Positions 31,012 to 39,941 of a stretch of 45,299 nt of DNA are shown one piece after another. The DNA comes from Clostridiales bacterium (GTDB lineage: Bacteria > Bacillota > Clostridia > Oscillospirales > Oscillospiraceae). The first letter of the stretch is position 1. Each line of letters begins with the position of its first letter. The DNA lies in NCBI GenBank assembly GCA_004556205.1, contig SFIL01000023.1, positions 1-45,299 on the forward strand. Reading direction: 5' to 3'. The translations under genes and the position numbers were made by a program. Below the pieces are notes generated by a model. The model did no database searches. It saw only the letters and a list, made by a program, of their open reading frames with translations, and had not been told where the DNA came from.

Positions 31012-32745
31012 ATGTCCGTCCCGAATGAAACCTACGCCGCGCGAATCCAACGCAAGCTGATGAAAAAGCAGTACATCGTCAATGTCGCTTCCGGCAGACA
31101 GAAGGCCGACCTCGTCCTCAAAAACGCCACCTATGTCAATGTTTTCTCCAACGAGCTGTGTCAGGGCGACATCGCCGTGGCAAAGGGACAGATCGTCGGC
31201 ATGGGCAGCTATGACGGCGAGGTGGAGGTCGATGTCAGCGGCAAGATCGTCTGTCCCGGCTTCATCGACGCGCATATCCATCTCGAATCCTCCCTCGTCT
31301 CGCCGAAGGAGTTTGCGCGTGCCGTCCTGCCGCACGGCACGACCACCGTCATCACCGACCCGCACGAGATCACCAATGTCATGGGCACGGACGGCATCGA
31401 CTATATGCTGCAGGCCACCGAGGGTCTGCCCATCGACGTGCGCTTCATGCTGCCGAGCTGCGTCCCCGCGACGCCGCTGGACGAATCCGGTGCAAACCTC
31501 GACTACCGCGCCATTGACTCGTTCTATGACCACGCCCGCGTGCAGGGTCTTGCCGAGATGATGAACTTTGTCGGCGTTGTCGGCGGCGACAAGGAGGTCA
31601 TTGCAAAAATCGTCGCTGCGCAGGCGCACCACAAGAAGATCGACGGCCATGCACCCGGCATCCGTGACAAGGATCTGGCGGCTTATATCGCAGCCGGCGT
31701 CTATTCCGACCACGAGTGCTCCGACATGGAGGACGCGATGGCGAAGCTCCGCAACGGGCAGTTCATCATGGTGCGCGACGGCACGGCGGCAAAGAATTTG
31801 GAGGCTCTCGTCGATCTGCTCAAGCAGCCGTATTATGACCGCTGCATGTTCTGCACCGATGACAAGCATCCCATCGACCTGCTCGAAAAGGGTCATATCG
31901 ACTATATTATCAAGAAAGCGATTTCCTACGGCGTCGATCCCATCGTTGCCGTCAAGGTCGCCTGCCATAACCCTGCGCGCTACTTCGCTCTCAATAACCG
32001 CGGCGCAATCGCCCCGGGCTATCTCGCGGACTTCGCCATCATTGACAATTTCGAGAATTTCAATGTCGAAATGGTATTCAAGAAGGGCGTGCTGACCTGC
32101 AGAAACGGCGAGGTGCAGAGCTTCCCCACGCCGCAGATCGACGAATATCTCGAACAGCGCGCGCATGACACCTTCCATGTGGCGCACCTGACCGCCGAGG
32201 ATTTCCACGATGAACGTCCGCGCGGCGTGATCGGCTTAGTCCCCGGCGAGATCGTCTCCACCGACAACGGCTATGCCAGCGCGGTTGATGTCGAGAAGGA
32301 TATTCTCAAGATTGCCGTCATCGAGCGCCATAAGAACACGCACCACATCGGCTTGGGTTATATTCAGGGCTACGGACTTAAGAGCGGCGCGGTCGCAACC
32401 TCCATCTCCCACGACTCGCACAACATCATCGTTGTCGGCACGAACGAGGAGGACATGGCGTTCGCCGCGAACCGCATCGTCGAAAACTGCGGCGGCATTA
32501 CCGTCGTCGAGGACGGCAAGGTGCTCGGTGAGGTCGTGCTGGAGATCGCGGGTCTGATGAGCGACGACAGCCTCGTCACCGTCAACAACAAACTCGAGAT
32601 CGCCAAGGAGCAGGCGTTCCGTCTCGGCGTCTCGCGCGGCATTGACCCGTTCATGACCCTCTCGTTCATGTCCCTGCCCGTCATCCCGACCCTCCGCCTG
32701 ACCACCAGAGGCGTCATTGACGTCATCAAGCAGCAATACATTTGA
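31012..32745 (+). CDS. ade: Adenine deaminase
   Basis: A 577-aa amidohydrolase-fold enzyme that converts adenine to hypoxanthine and ammonia, part of purine salvage. Motifs: PGFIDAHIHLESS (around 82-94) with the metal-binding HxH, then TDPHEITNVMG, GHAPGI, SDHE and GLGYIQGYGL. Length matches the family (about 570-600). AAAGGATG lies upstream of the ATG. Single-gene transcript in the visible context. Hpt (8915) would use its product. Repeats, not a clear terminator, follow the gene. Confidence 0.97.
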   Translation: MSVPNETYAARIQRKLMKKQYIVNVASGRQKADLVLKNATYVNVFSNELCQGDIAVAKGQIVGMGSYDGEVEVDVSGKIVCPGFIDAHIHLESSLVSPKEFARAVLPHGTTTVITDPHEITNVMGTDGIDYMLQATEGLPIDVRFMLPSCVPATPLDESGANLDYRAIDSFYDHARVQGLAEMMNFVGVVGGDKEVIAKIVAAQAHHKKIDGHAPGIRDKDLAAYIAAGVYSDHECSDMEDAMAKLRNGQFIMVRDGTAAKNLEALVDLLKQPYYDRCMFCTDDKHPIDLLEKGHIDYIIKKAISYGVDPIVAVKVACHNPARYFALNNRGAIAPGYLADFAIIDNFENFNVEMVFKKGVLTCRNGEVQSFPTPQIDEYLEQRAHDTFHVAHLTAEDFHDERPRGVIGLVPGEIVSTDNGYASAVDVEKDILKIAVIERHKNTHHIGLGYIQGYGLKSGAVATSISHDSHNIIVVGTNEEDMAFAANRIVENCGGITVVEDGKVLGEVVLEIAGLMSDDSLVTVNNKLEIAKEQAFRLGVSRGIDPFMTLSFMSLPVIPTLRLTTRGVIDVIKQQYI

Positions 32746-32762
32746 TTCGCAAGTCTACCCTA

Positions 32763-33062
32763 TGTCATTGCAAGCCGAGGAACGAGGCGCGGCAATCCAT
32801 TGCAGGCACCTGCTTTGGCTAAGGGTGAATGACTGTGGTGTGCTTCGCACGGATTTTGAATTTGATCTGATCAATATTACGGATGAACCGGGATCGCACG
32901 CGTCTGCACTTCCTGCACACGGGCGGCTGATAGCCGCCCCTACAGCGTGAACCGAAAAATTTCTCGCAGGGGCGGCTATTAGCCGCCCGCGTCAAGGGGA
33001 CGGGTTCCTTGACACACATCGGAATAGAGATTGCCACGGGCGCGTTGCGCCCTCGCAATGAC
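32763..33062. repeat. Composite repeat region after ade
   Basis: Contains several family pieces: a degenerate core of family 1 (TGTCATTGCAAGCC...GCGGCAATCC, 32763-32798); a TAAGGGTGAATGACTG repeat (32820-32856) shared with 41343-41379 inverted; a pair of REP-like palindromes in opposite orientation (32921-32943 and 32966-32989); and a second family 1 core (GATTGCCACGGGCG...GCAATGAC, 33029-33062). No gene is seen. Confidence 0.65.
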
Positions 33063-33071
33063 ATAAAACAT

Positions 33072-33109
33072 CAAAACGGAGGCTTGCTTCTCGGCGAGCC
33101 TCCGTTTTG
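33072..33109 (-). terminator. Terminator of the CAT-like/gltX operon
   Basis: On the minus strand AAAACGGAGGCT pairs with AGCCTCCGTTTT (12 bp, loop of 12 bases), with TTTT within the 3' arm of the stem. It follows the stop codon at 33118 closely. Confidence 0.75.
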
Positions 33110-33117
33110 GTATTCTG

Positions 33118-33738
33118 TCATATTGCCTCGGTGCGGCGGGTGAAGTTTTCGAAGAATTTTGCCATGTGGATGCCGTCTGCAAGGGCGTGATGCACCGTCA
33201 GATCGACGGGCAGCAGGACCCGATCGCCCTGTGAAAAATATTTTCCAAAGGTAATGCGCGGGTTGCTGTCGGCGGGGACGGGCTTCGGCAGGCAGATCGA
33301 CGCAAAGCTCACCCACGGCACGCTCGAGATGAAAAACAGGCGGTCGGGATCGTCGCCGTCGTCCATCGTCGGGCAGGTCTTTGCGCGCTCGACCTCCGCC
33401 GCCGCATAGGGCAGGAATTCTTCGAACGGCTTGCCGCAGTCCAACTCACAATAGCAATAAGTCTCGTCCGGCAGAGCAACGGTGTGCGAGCTGATGCAGC
33501 GCTCATATTCCACGACGTTCTCCCCGCGGATGCGTCTGCGCAGCTCCGGCACTTCATTTGCCGCGTTCACCGCGCAGTGCAGGACGGTGAGGAAAAAGGG
33601 CAGCTCCCGTTCCCGCGTCACGCGGCGCAAATTTGTAATGTCACAATTTACCGTCATAGACGCGTAAGGATTCGCGAAGGTGCGAAAATATTCGTACTGC
33701 GACCTGCGCGGACTGCGGGACATATCGACCACACGCAT
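33118..33738 (-). CDS. Chloramphenicol acetyltransferase-like acyltransferase
   Basis: A 206-aa protein with the CAT fold. The catalytic motif HHALADG near residues 182-188 matches the HHxxxDG of CAT, and the N-terminal SPRRSQYEYFRTFANP resembles the CAT start. Close homologues include true resistance enzymes and housekeeping acyltransferases of unknown role. Substrate and resistance activity cannot be read from sequence. The start ATG overlaps the gltX stop by one base, so the two genes are coupled. A terminator follows at once. Confidence 0.85.
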   Translation of the reverse strand: MRVVDMSRSPRRSQYEYFRTFANPYASMTVNCDITNLRRVTRERELPFFLTVLHCAVNAANEVPELRRRIRGENVVEYERCISSHTVALPDETYCYCELDCGKPFEEFLPYAAAEVERAKTCPTMDDGDDPDRLFFISSVPWVSFASICLPKPVPADSNPRITFGKYFSQGDRVLLPVDLTVHHALADGIHMAKFFENFTRRTEAI

Positions 33739-35381
33739 TACAGCGTCTCCATCGCCGCGCGGATTCGGGCAACCGTGCGGTCATAGCCCAAGAGCTGCAT
33801 AACGGTGTAGAGGTCGGGCGAGTTGGTCTTGCCCGTGACCGCCACGCGCAGGAAGGTGGACACATCCGCCACCGAGCCACCGAATTTCTCCGGCTCTGCC
33901 TTGTATTCCTTCATGTCGGCGGCAAAGCCCAGCGCTGTCGTGATCTCCTTGACCTTATTGAACCAAACGGTCGCGTCGTCGTTAAAGTCGTAGACCGCGA
34001 GGAATTTTTCCAGCGCAGAGCGGATGGCTGCCTTGTCAAACTGCGCGGGGAAACACTCAGAGGCGAAGAACTCGTCGTAGAAGAAGCCCATGTAGGGCTT
34101 GACGTCCTTCCAAGTCGCGAGATCCTTTCTCGGCTTCTTGCCGCCTCTGCCGATGGCGAGGATACGCTTCGCATAGGCAGGATCGCGGCGCAGCACAGCG
34201 GCGAAATCGGGATCGAATTCCTCCGCGTATTCAAGCGCGAGCGTGTAGACCGTCTCAGTGTCCATGCGGGCAATCTCGTTCTTCGAGACATCGCACAGCT
34301 TCGCGTAATCAAACAGCGCGCCCGCCGGATTGAGCTTTTTATAGGAGAATTTGAAGTCGTCGGACGGAGCGGTCGGATTCGCCTTGCGCCAGTCCTCATA
34401 GTTGGAGTTGAGCAGCGTCATGATATACTCATAGACCGCGCGGACGGGGAAACCTTCTGCCTTGTAATAGGTCAGCGCCAGCTCCGGGTCCTTGCGCTTG
34501 GAGAGCTTGCGCTTGGACGTGCCATCCATCTTCATCAGCGGGCCGATGTGGACGTACTTCGGCGTCTTGAAACCGAGGGCGCGGAAAAGCTGGAGATGGA
34601 AGGGCAGGCTCGGCAGCCACTCGTCGCCACGCACCACATGGGTCGTGCGCATCAGATGATCGTCCACCGCGTGGGCGAAGTGGTAGGTCGGAATGCCGTC
34701 GGACTTGAGCAGAACGTGGTCGATGTCGTTTTCCGTGATCGTGAGCGCGCCCTTGACCAAATCGGTGTACTTAAACTGATTTTCGATCGAGCCGGTCGAG
34801 CGGAAGCGCAGTACCCACGGCTTGCCCGCCGCAAGCGCCGCTTGAATATCCTCGATGGGGCGGTCGCGCCAGACGGCGTAAGCGCCGTAGTAGCCGAAGT
34901 TAACCTTCTTCTCCTCCTGCTCCGCGTGCATGGCGGCAAGCTCCTCCTCGGTGCAGAAGCAGGGGTAGGCGTCGCCCTGTTCGACGAGCTTCTTGGCGTA
35001 AACATGATAAATGTCCGCGCGCTGACGCTGACGGTAGGGGCCGTAGTCGCCCGCGTCACCGTCCTTCGTCGCGCCCTCGTCAAAATGAATGCCATAGTGC
35101 TGCAGGGTGTCAATCAGCACCTCGACCGCGCCCGCGACCTCGCGCTTGGCGTCGGTATCCTCGACGCGGAGAAAGAGCACGCCGCCGGACTGGTGCGCCA
35201 TGCGCTCGGAAACAAGACCCTGCACCAAATTGCCGAGGTGGACGAAGCCCGTCGGCGACGGTGCCATACGCGTAATGACCGCGCCCTCAGGGACGTTTCG
35301 CGCGGGATAACGCTCCTCCAGCTCCTCGGGCGTGGTCGTGACATTCGGGAACAAAAGCTTTGCCAATGCGATCGTATCCAT
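33738..35381 (-). CDS. gltX: Glutamyl-tRNA synthetase
   Basis: A 547-aa class I synthetase that charges tRNA-Glu. The HIGH-type motif is in APSPTGFVHLGN (about 41-52) and the KMSKS-type motif is KRKLSKRKD (about 290). In Clostridia GluRS often also charges tRNA-Gln, after which GatCAB corrects it; whether this one does so cannot be decided here. The usual length is 480-500 aa, so this one is about 50 residues longer, with extra sequence at the N-terminus (residues 1-30) before the HIGH motif. Start at the ATG 35381. Confidence 0.95.
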   Translation of the reverse strand: MDTIALAKLLFPNVTTTPEELEERYPARNVPEGAVITRMAPSPTGFVHLGNLVQGLVSERMAHQSGGVLFLRVEDTDAKREVAGAVEVLIDTLQHYGIHFDEGATKDGDAGDYGPYRQRQRADIYHVYAKKLVEQGDAYPCFCTEEELAAMHAEQEEKKVNFGYYGAYAVWRDRPIEDIQAALAAGKPWVLRFRSTGSIENQFKYTDLVKGALTITENDIDHVLLKSDGIPTYHFAHAVDDHLMRTTHVVRGDEWLPSLPFHLQLFRALGFKTPKYVHIGPLMKMDGTSKRKLSKRKDPELALTYYKAEGFPVRAVYEYIMTLLNSNYEDWRKANPTAPSDDFKFSYKKLNPAGALFDYAKLCDVSKNEIARMDTETVYTLALEYAEEFDPDFAAVLRRDPAYAKRILAIGRGGKKPRKDLATWKDVKPYMGFFYDEFFASECFPAQFDKAAIRSALEKFLAVYDFNDDATVWFNKVKEITTALGFAADMKEYKAEPEKFGGSVADVSTFLRVAVTGKTNSPDLYTVMQLLGYDRTVARIRAAMETL

Positions 35382-35537
35382 TGTAAATACCTCGTATGAT
35401 TATCGTTTTTTCTTATTATATCCGCCGCGCTCGCCCTTGTCAATTCCGCAGGCGCAGAATCCGAAAAAAGCCCCGTCCGCGAAGCGGCAGACGGTATAGA
35501 CAAGCATATCTGTATGCAACCGGTGGCTCCTGCGCAC

Positions 35538-35606
35538 GGGCGGCTAATAGCCGCCCCTACAGCGCGACACCCGACTGTTCTTGTAGGGGCGGCTATCAGC
35601 CGCCCG
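35538..35606. repeat. Inverted pair of REP-like palindromes (REPIN-like)
   Basis: GGGCGGCTAATAGCCGCCCC at 35538 and the inverted form GGGGCGGCTATCAGCCGCCC at about 35586, separated by about 24 bases. This doublet form recurs at 32921-32989, and more loosely at 41251-41427. Confidence 0.7.
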
Positions 35607-35696
35607 TTGGTACATAGAAACAAGTTTGTACGCACTCGGTAGTTCCTGCACGCGGCTTAGGACATGTCCCCGCCCTACAGAAGGCTTCGTCAACAC

Positions 35697-35724
35697 TTGC
35701 ATTGCCCCGAAAATATGTTATAAT
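35697..35724 (+). promoter_or_regulatory. Predicted promoter of the desulfidase-like gene
   Basis: TTGCAT (35697-35702), a 16-base spacer, TATAAT (35719-35724), 30 bases before the ATG. Confidence 0.65.
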
Positions 35725-35753
35725 GAATCATAGAGAAGAAAGGAGTCTGCGCC

Positions 35754-37037
35754 ATGCTCGATCCGAAAATTGCCGAAAACTACATCGCCATTCTCACCGA
35801 GGAGCTTGTTCCCGCGACGGGCTGCACCGAGCCGATCGCAATCGCCTACTGCGCCGCGACGGTGCGCAAGCTGTTGGGGCAGCTTCCCGAACGCGTCAGT
35901 GCCGTCCTCAGCGGAAATATTCTGAAAAACGTCAAGAGCGTCGTCGTGCCGAACACAGGCGGGCGCAAGGGTATCCGTCCCGCCATCGCCGCAGGTCTGG
36001 TCGCGGGCGACGCCGAACGCGACTTGCAGGTTATTGCCGACATTTCCGAGGCGCAGCTTGCCGAAATCGACGCATATCTGGAGCGCACCGAGATCGACAT
36101 TACCTGCGGCAGCTCGCCCTGCAAGCTCGACATCGACCTGACGGGCTATGCGGGAGCGCACATGGCGCGCGTGCGCATCACCAACCACCACACGAACATC
36201 GTCCATATGGAGCGCGACGGGGAAATCCTGCGCGACGAGCCGATTGCGGACGCCTCCGAGGAGCGCATGACGGATAAGAGCTGCCTCAATGTTGAGGATA
36301 TTCTTCGTTTTGCCGATACCGTGGAGCTTTCACAGGTCGAGCCGCTGCTCATGCGGCAGATCACGGCGAATTCCGCCATCGCGGAGGAGGGTCTTCGCGG
36401 CGCGTGGGGCGCGCAGATCGGGCGCATTCTGCTCGAGGACTACGGCGATGACGTCAAGCAGCGGGCAAAAGCCTATGCCGCGGCAGGCTCGGACGCACGC
36501 ATGAGCGGGTGCGAAATGCCTGTCATTATTCTCTCCGGCTCCGGCAATCAGGGCATCACCGCCTGTATGCCCGTGGTCGTTTACGCCAAACACATCGGCG
36601 CGACGCAGGAGCAGCTTTTGCGCGCGCTCGTCGTCTCCGACCTCGTGACAATTCATCAAAAGAGCGGCATCGGGCGGCTTTCGGCGTACTGCGGCGCGAT
36701 CTCGGCGGGCGTCGGCGCGGGCGCGGGTATCTGCTATCTGCTCGGCGGCGGCTATTCTGCCGTCGCGCACACGATCGTCAATGCCGTAGCGATTCTCTCC
36801 GGTACCATCTGCGACGGCGCAAAGCCCTCCTGCGCGGCGAAAATCGCGGCGGCGGTGGACGCGGGCATTATGGGCTATCGGATGTACCTGCACCACAAAG
36901 AGTTCCGCAGCGGCGAGGGCATCGTCGCGGACTCCGTGGACGAGACAATCGCCAATGTCGGTATGCTCGCCAGTCAGGGAATGCGGCAGACCGACCACAC
37001 AATTCTGCGCATCATGCAGGACACCGAATGCCGTTAA
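35754..37037 (+). CDS. L-cysteine desulfidase / UPF0597 (YhaM) family protein
   Basis: A 427-aa protein of the L-serine dehydratase alpha-like/UPF0597 family (YhaM, CyuA/CdsB), [4Fe-4S] enzymes that break down L-cysteine to pyruvate, ammonia and sulfide. The family hallmark VPATGCTEPIAIAYCA is at about residues 19-34. SGSGNQGITACMPV near 263 and the C-terminal Cys-containing segment GTICDGAKPSCAAK supply the other conserved cysteines. Length is typical. GAAAGGAG precedes the ATG. Single gene with its own promoter and terminator. Sulfide production or cysteine detoxification is likely; serine dehydratase activity is an alternative. Confidence 0.9.
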   Translation: MLDPKIAENYIAILTEELVPATGCTEPIAIAYCAATVRKLLGQLPERVSAVLSGNILKNVKSVVVPNTGGRKGIRPAIAAGLVAGDAERDLQVIADISEAQLAEIDAYLERTEIDITCGSSPCKLDIDLTGYAGAHMARVRITNHHTNIVHMERDGEILRDEPIADASEERMTDKSCLNVEDILRFADTVELSQVEPLLMRQITANSAIAEEGLRGAWGAQIGRILLEDYGDDVKQRAKAYAAAGSDARMSGCEMPVIILSGSGNQGITACMPVVVYAKHIGATQEQLLRALVVSDLVTIHQKSGIGRLSAYCGAISAGVGAGAGICYLLGGGYSAVAHTIVNAVAILSGTICDGAKPSCAAKIAAAVDAGIMGYRMYLHHKEFRSGEGIVADSVDETIANVGMLASQGMRQTDHTILRIMQDTECR

Positions 37038-37056
37038 CCACTCAACAGAAAAAGAC

Positions 37057-37080
37057 GCAGCGTCCCAAACGGGACGCTGC
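37057..37080 (+). terminator. First copy of duplicated terminator hairpin (after the desulfidase-like gene)
   Basis: 24 bp, perfect stem GCAGCGTCCC/GGGACGCTGC with an AAAC loop. No T-run here: the family 1 element starts at the next base. The identical 24 bp recur at 37225-37248. Confidence 0.85.
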
Positions 37081-37222
37081 CAGCGTGTCGAAAAAATCTC
37101 CGACGTGTCATTGCGAGGAGCGCAGCGACGTGGCAATCCAATAAGAAAAGTTCCGTATTCGCCGGAAATGATGTAAAGAACGAAACAAATCCGCAACAAA
37201 ACTATAGTTTTTTGACAGTCTG
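37081..37222. mobile_element. Family 1 MITE-like element between duplicated terminators
   Basis: 142 bp with ends CAGCGTGTCGAAAAAATC and TTTTTTGACAGTCTG. It holds the core TCATTGCGAGGAGCGCAGCG...GGCAATCC and an interior (AAGAAAAGTTCCGTATTCGC and onward) shared with the copy at 43858. It is inserted exactly after a terminator stem-loop. Confidence 0.85.
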
Positions 37223-37224
37223 TG

Positions 37225-37254
37225 GCAGCGTCCCAAACGGGACGCTGCCTTTTT
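37225..37254. terminator. Second copy of duplicated terminator, with T-run
   Basis: Same 24-bp hairpin as 37057-37080, followed by CTTTTTG. Terminates the plus-strand gene and overlaps the end of typA, so it can also serve it in the other direction. Confidence 0.8.
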
Positions 37255-37255
37255 G

Positions 37256-39082
37256 TTAACCGTTTCTCGTTTTCATCAGCTGGCGCATTCTCGCGGAATG
37301 ATCCAGCTCGCGCTTGCGAATGCGCAGGGACTTCGGCGTGACCTCCAGCAGCTCGTCATCTGCAAGGAACTCCAAGCACTGCTCCAAGGAGAAGACACGC
37401 GGGGTCGTCAGGCGGAGCGCCTCGTCCGAACCGGAGGCACGCATATTGGTAAGCTGCTTCTTCTTGCAGACGTTGACCGTCATATCCTCGTTGCGCGAGC
37501 AGATGCCGACGACCATGCCGGCATAGACATCCACGCCCGCGCCGATAAAGAGCTGGCCGCGCTCCTGCGCGTTAAACAGACCGTAGGTGCAAGCCTCGCC
37601 CGTCTCAAAGGCGATCAGGGAACCGCTCTTGCGGCGCTCGATCTCGCCCTTCATCGGCGCGTAGGAGTCCAGCACGGAGGACATGATGCCCTCGCCGCGC
37701 GTATCGGTCAAAAATTCACTGCGGTAGCCGAACAGACCGCGCGACGGCACCAAGAATTCCAGACGGTAGCGGCTGCCGACCGGCGTCATCGAGACAAGGT
37801 CGCCCTTGCGCTTGCCGATCTTTTCGATCACGCTGCCCATCGATGCCTCGGGCACGTCCGCGACCATGCGCTCGATCGGCTCGCAGACCTTGCCGTCGAT
37901 GGTCTTGGTCAGGACACGCGGGGTGCTGACCTGGAATTCGTAGCCCTCGCGGCGCATCGTCTCCATCAGGATGGACAGATGCATCTCGCCTCTGCCCGCG
38001 ACGTTGAAGGCATCCGTGCCCTGCTCGGTGACGTGCAGAGAGACGTCCTTCAAAAGCTCGCGGAACAGGCGGTCGCGCAGATTGCGGGAAGTGACATATT
38101 TGCCCTCTCTGCCGGCAAACGGCGAATCGTTGACCGAGAAGGTCATTTCAATTGTCGGGTCGGAAATCTTGACGAAGGGCAGCGGCTCCGGCTTGTCCAA
38201 GGCGCAGATGGTTCTGCCGATGGTGATATCCGCCATGCCGGAGAAGGCGACGATCTCGCCTGCGGATGCCTCGGTGATCGGCTTCTTGCCCAGTCCGTCG
38301 AACTCGTACAGCGCGACGACCTTGCCCTTGACAACGTGCTCGGGGTCGTGGTAGTCGCAGATCGTGACCTCCTGATTCTGACGGATCGTGCCGCGCTCAA
38401 TTCTGCCGATGCCGATTCTGCCGACGTATTCGTTATAGTCGATGGACGAAACAAGCATTTGCAGCGGCGCCTCGGGATCGCCCTCGGGCGCGGGGATATA
38501 GTTGACGATGGTATTAAAGAGCGGATCGAGGTTGACACCCGTCTCATTGGGGCTGTAGCTTGCCACGCCCTGCCGCGCGGAGCAGAAGAGCGTGGGCGAT
38601 TCAAACTGCTCGTCGGTCGCGTTGAGGTCGAGCAGCAGCTCTAACACCTCGTCCATGACCTCCTCGATACGCGCGTCGAGACGGTCGATCTTGTTGACGA
38701 CAACGATGACCTTGTGACCCAGCTCGAGCGCCTTTTGCAGGACGAAGCGCGTCTGGGGCATGGGGCCCTCCGCCGCATCGACGAGAAGGATGACACCGTT
38801 GACCATCTTCAGAATGCGCTCCACCTCGCCGCCGAAGTCGGCGTGGCCCGGGGTGTCAACGATGTTGATCTTCGTTCCCTTATAGTGAACGGCGGTATTT
38901 TTGGCAAGGATCGTGATGCCGCGCTCGCGCTCCAAGTCGCCCGAGTCCATCACGCGCTCGACCACCGCCTGATTTTCGCGGTAAATGCCGCCCTGCTTGA
39001 GCATCTCATCGACCAGGGTCGTCTTGCCGTGGTCAACATGGGCGATAATGGCAATATTTCGAATGTTTTTCTGATCTGACAT
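37256..39082 (-). CDS. typA: Ribosome-associated GTPase TypA/BipA
   Basis: A 608-aa translational GTPase that binds the 70S ribosome and affects 50S assembly and stress growth. G motifs: G1 AHVDHGKTTL (about 14-23), G3 DTPGHADF (about 78-85), G4 NKIDR (about 132-136). The C-terminal TypA-specific part ends near RKRELDHSARMRQLMKTR. Length fits the family. Start at the ATG 39082 with AAAGGAAAT upstream; the in-frame extension to 39331 crosses the promoter and is rejected. Confidence 0.97.
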   Translation of the reverse strand: MSDQKNIRNIAIIAHVDHGKTTLVDEMLKQGGIYRENQAVVERVMDSGDLERERGITILAKNTAVHYKGTKINIVDTPGHADFGGEVERILKMVNGVILLVDAAEGPMPQTRFVLQKALELGHKVIVVVNKIDRLDARIEEVMDEVLELLLDLNATDEQFESPTLFCSARQGVASYSPNETGVNLDPLFNTIVNYIPAPEGDPEAPLQMLVSSIDYNEYVGRIGIGRIERGTIRQNQEVTICDYHDPEHVVKGKVVALYEFDGLGKKPITEASAGEIVAFSGMADITIGRTICALDKPEPLPFVKISDPTIEMTFSVNDSPFAGREGKYVTSRNLRDRLFRELLKDVSLHVTEQGTDAFNVAGRGEMHLSILMETMRREGYEFQVSTPRVLTKTIDGKVCEPIERMVADVPEASMGSVIEKIGKRKGDLVSMTPVGSRYRLEFLVPSRGLFGYRSEFLTDTRGEGIMSSVLDSYAPMKGEIERRKSGSLIAFETGEACTYGLFNAQERGQLFIGAGVDVYAGMVVGICSRNEDMTVNVCKKKQLTNMRASGSDEALRLTTPRVFSLEQCLEFLADDELLEVTPKSLRIRKRELDHSARMRQLMKTRNG

Positions 39083-39145
39083 GAAGGAATTTCCTTTCCT
39101 GCGGCGCGCTTCGCCGCCTCTTATAGATTTTATCCACAACTTAGG

Positions 39146-39174
39146 AATATAACACATTTCTTCGCATTTCGCAA
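39146..39174 (-). promoter_or_regulatory. Predicted promoter of typA
   Basis: On the minus strand TTGCGA (39174-39169), a 17-base spacer and TATATT (39151-39146), about 65 bases before the start codon. Confidence 0.6.
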
Positions 39175-39315
39175 GAGAAATCGCACATTTTCGCCCCCGT
39201 ATGACAAAAAAGTTTCTGCCGCCAACCGCCGTAGAGGCGGACGCCTCTGTCCGCCCGTGCGGGCACTGCCGAGTGCGTACTCGGACGACAAAAATCGGAA
39301 ATACAGAAAACTTTC

Positions 39316-39343
39316 GGAACCCACACCGCATTTTTTCTGTCTA
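39316..39343 (+). promoter_or_regulatory. Candidate ECF-type promoter of the sigma factor gene
   Basis: GGAACC (39316-39321) and TGTCTA (39338-39343), 16 bases apart, resemble the GGAAC / CGTC bipartite promoter of ECF sigma factors. It points to autoregulation of the sigma/anti-sigma operon. Confidence 0.5.
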
Positions 39344-39386
39344 TATAGTTGAAAGGTACTTTTCAAATACTCAGGAGGACAACGCT

Positions 39387-39941
39387 ATGGATGAACGGGA
39401 CATTCTCGCTCTGCTGTTGCGGCATAACGAGGACGGCTTGGACGCAGCGCTCAGGCAATACGGCAAGCGGCTGCACGCCATCGCCGCAGGTATTGTAGGC
39501 GTCGAAAACGCCGAGGAATGCGTGAACGACGCGCTTTTCAGTGCATGGAACGCCATTCCGCCGGAGCAGCCGAAGCATCTGCGCGCCTATCTGTGCAAGC
39601 TGACGCGCAACACGGCGCTCAACCGCCATGCGCAGGAAAGCGCAAAAAAGCGCGGCGGCGCGGCAGTTGACGCTTCGATCGAGGAGCTGGCGGAATGTCT
39701 GCCTGCAGCGGAGGAACCGGCAAAGGCGTTCGAGGAAAAGGCGCTCTCCGAGGCGATTACCCGCTTTCTTCGGCAGCAAAAGCCGCGCAGCCGCAGGCTT
39801 TTCTTAGCAAGATACTTTTACGCCATGCCCATTCGGGACATTGCTTCACGGTTTTCCATGCGTGAGGGCGCCGTCAAATCCGCACTCCGCCGCAGCCGCG
39901 AGGCGCTGCATACCTATTTGACAAAGGAGGGTTTTTTCTGA
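39387..39941 (+). CDS. ECF-family RNA polymerase sigma factor
   Basis: A 184-aa group IV sigma factor. Region 2 (about residues 10-80: DAALRQYGKRLHAIAAGIVG, NAEECVNDALFSAWN) and region 4 (about 125-180: RFLRQQKPRSRRLFLARYFY followed by MREGAVKSALRRSREAL) are both present, with no SnoaL tail. The start is the ATG at 39387 with AGGAGGA upstream; the in-frame extension to 39201 crosses the candidate promoter. The stop codon overlaps the start of the anti-sigma gene (TGATG). Signal unknown. Confidence 0.93.
   Translation: MDERDILALLLRHNEDGLDAALRQYGKRLHAIAAGIVGVENAEECVNDALFSAWNAIPPEQPKHLRAYLCKLTRNTALNRHAQESAKKRGGAAVDASIEELAECLPAAEEPAKAFEEKALSEAITRFLRQQKPRSRRLFLARYFYAMPIRDIASRFSMREGAVKSALRRSREALHTYLTKEGFF

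Noticed and set aside
30721..32208. Possible long N-terminal extension of the MFS gene
   Set aside because: The extension is antisense to adenine deaminase, while AGGAG lies just before the ATG at 30720, so the 348-aa form is used.
37253..38644. Long plus-strand open frame (463 codons) opposite typA
   Set aside because: Exactly antisense to a clear typA and lacks a credible ribosome binding site; a codon-bias shadow.
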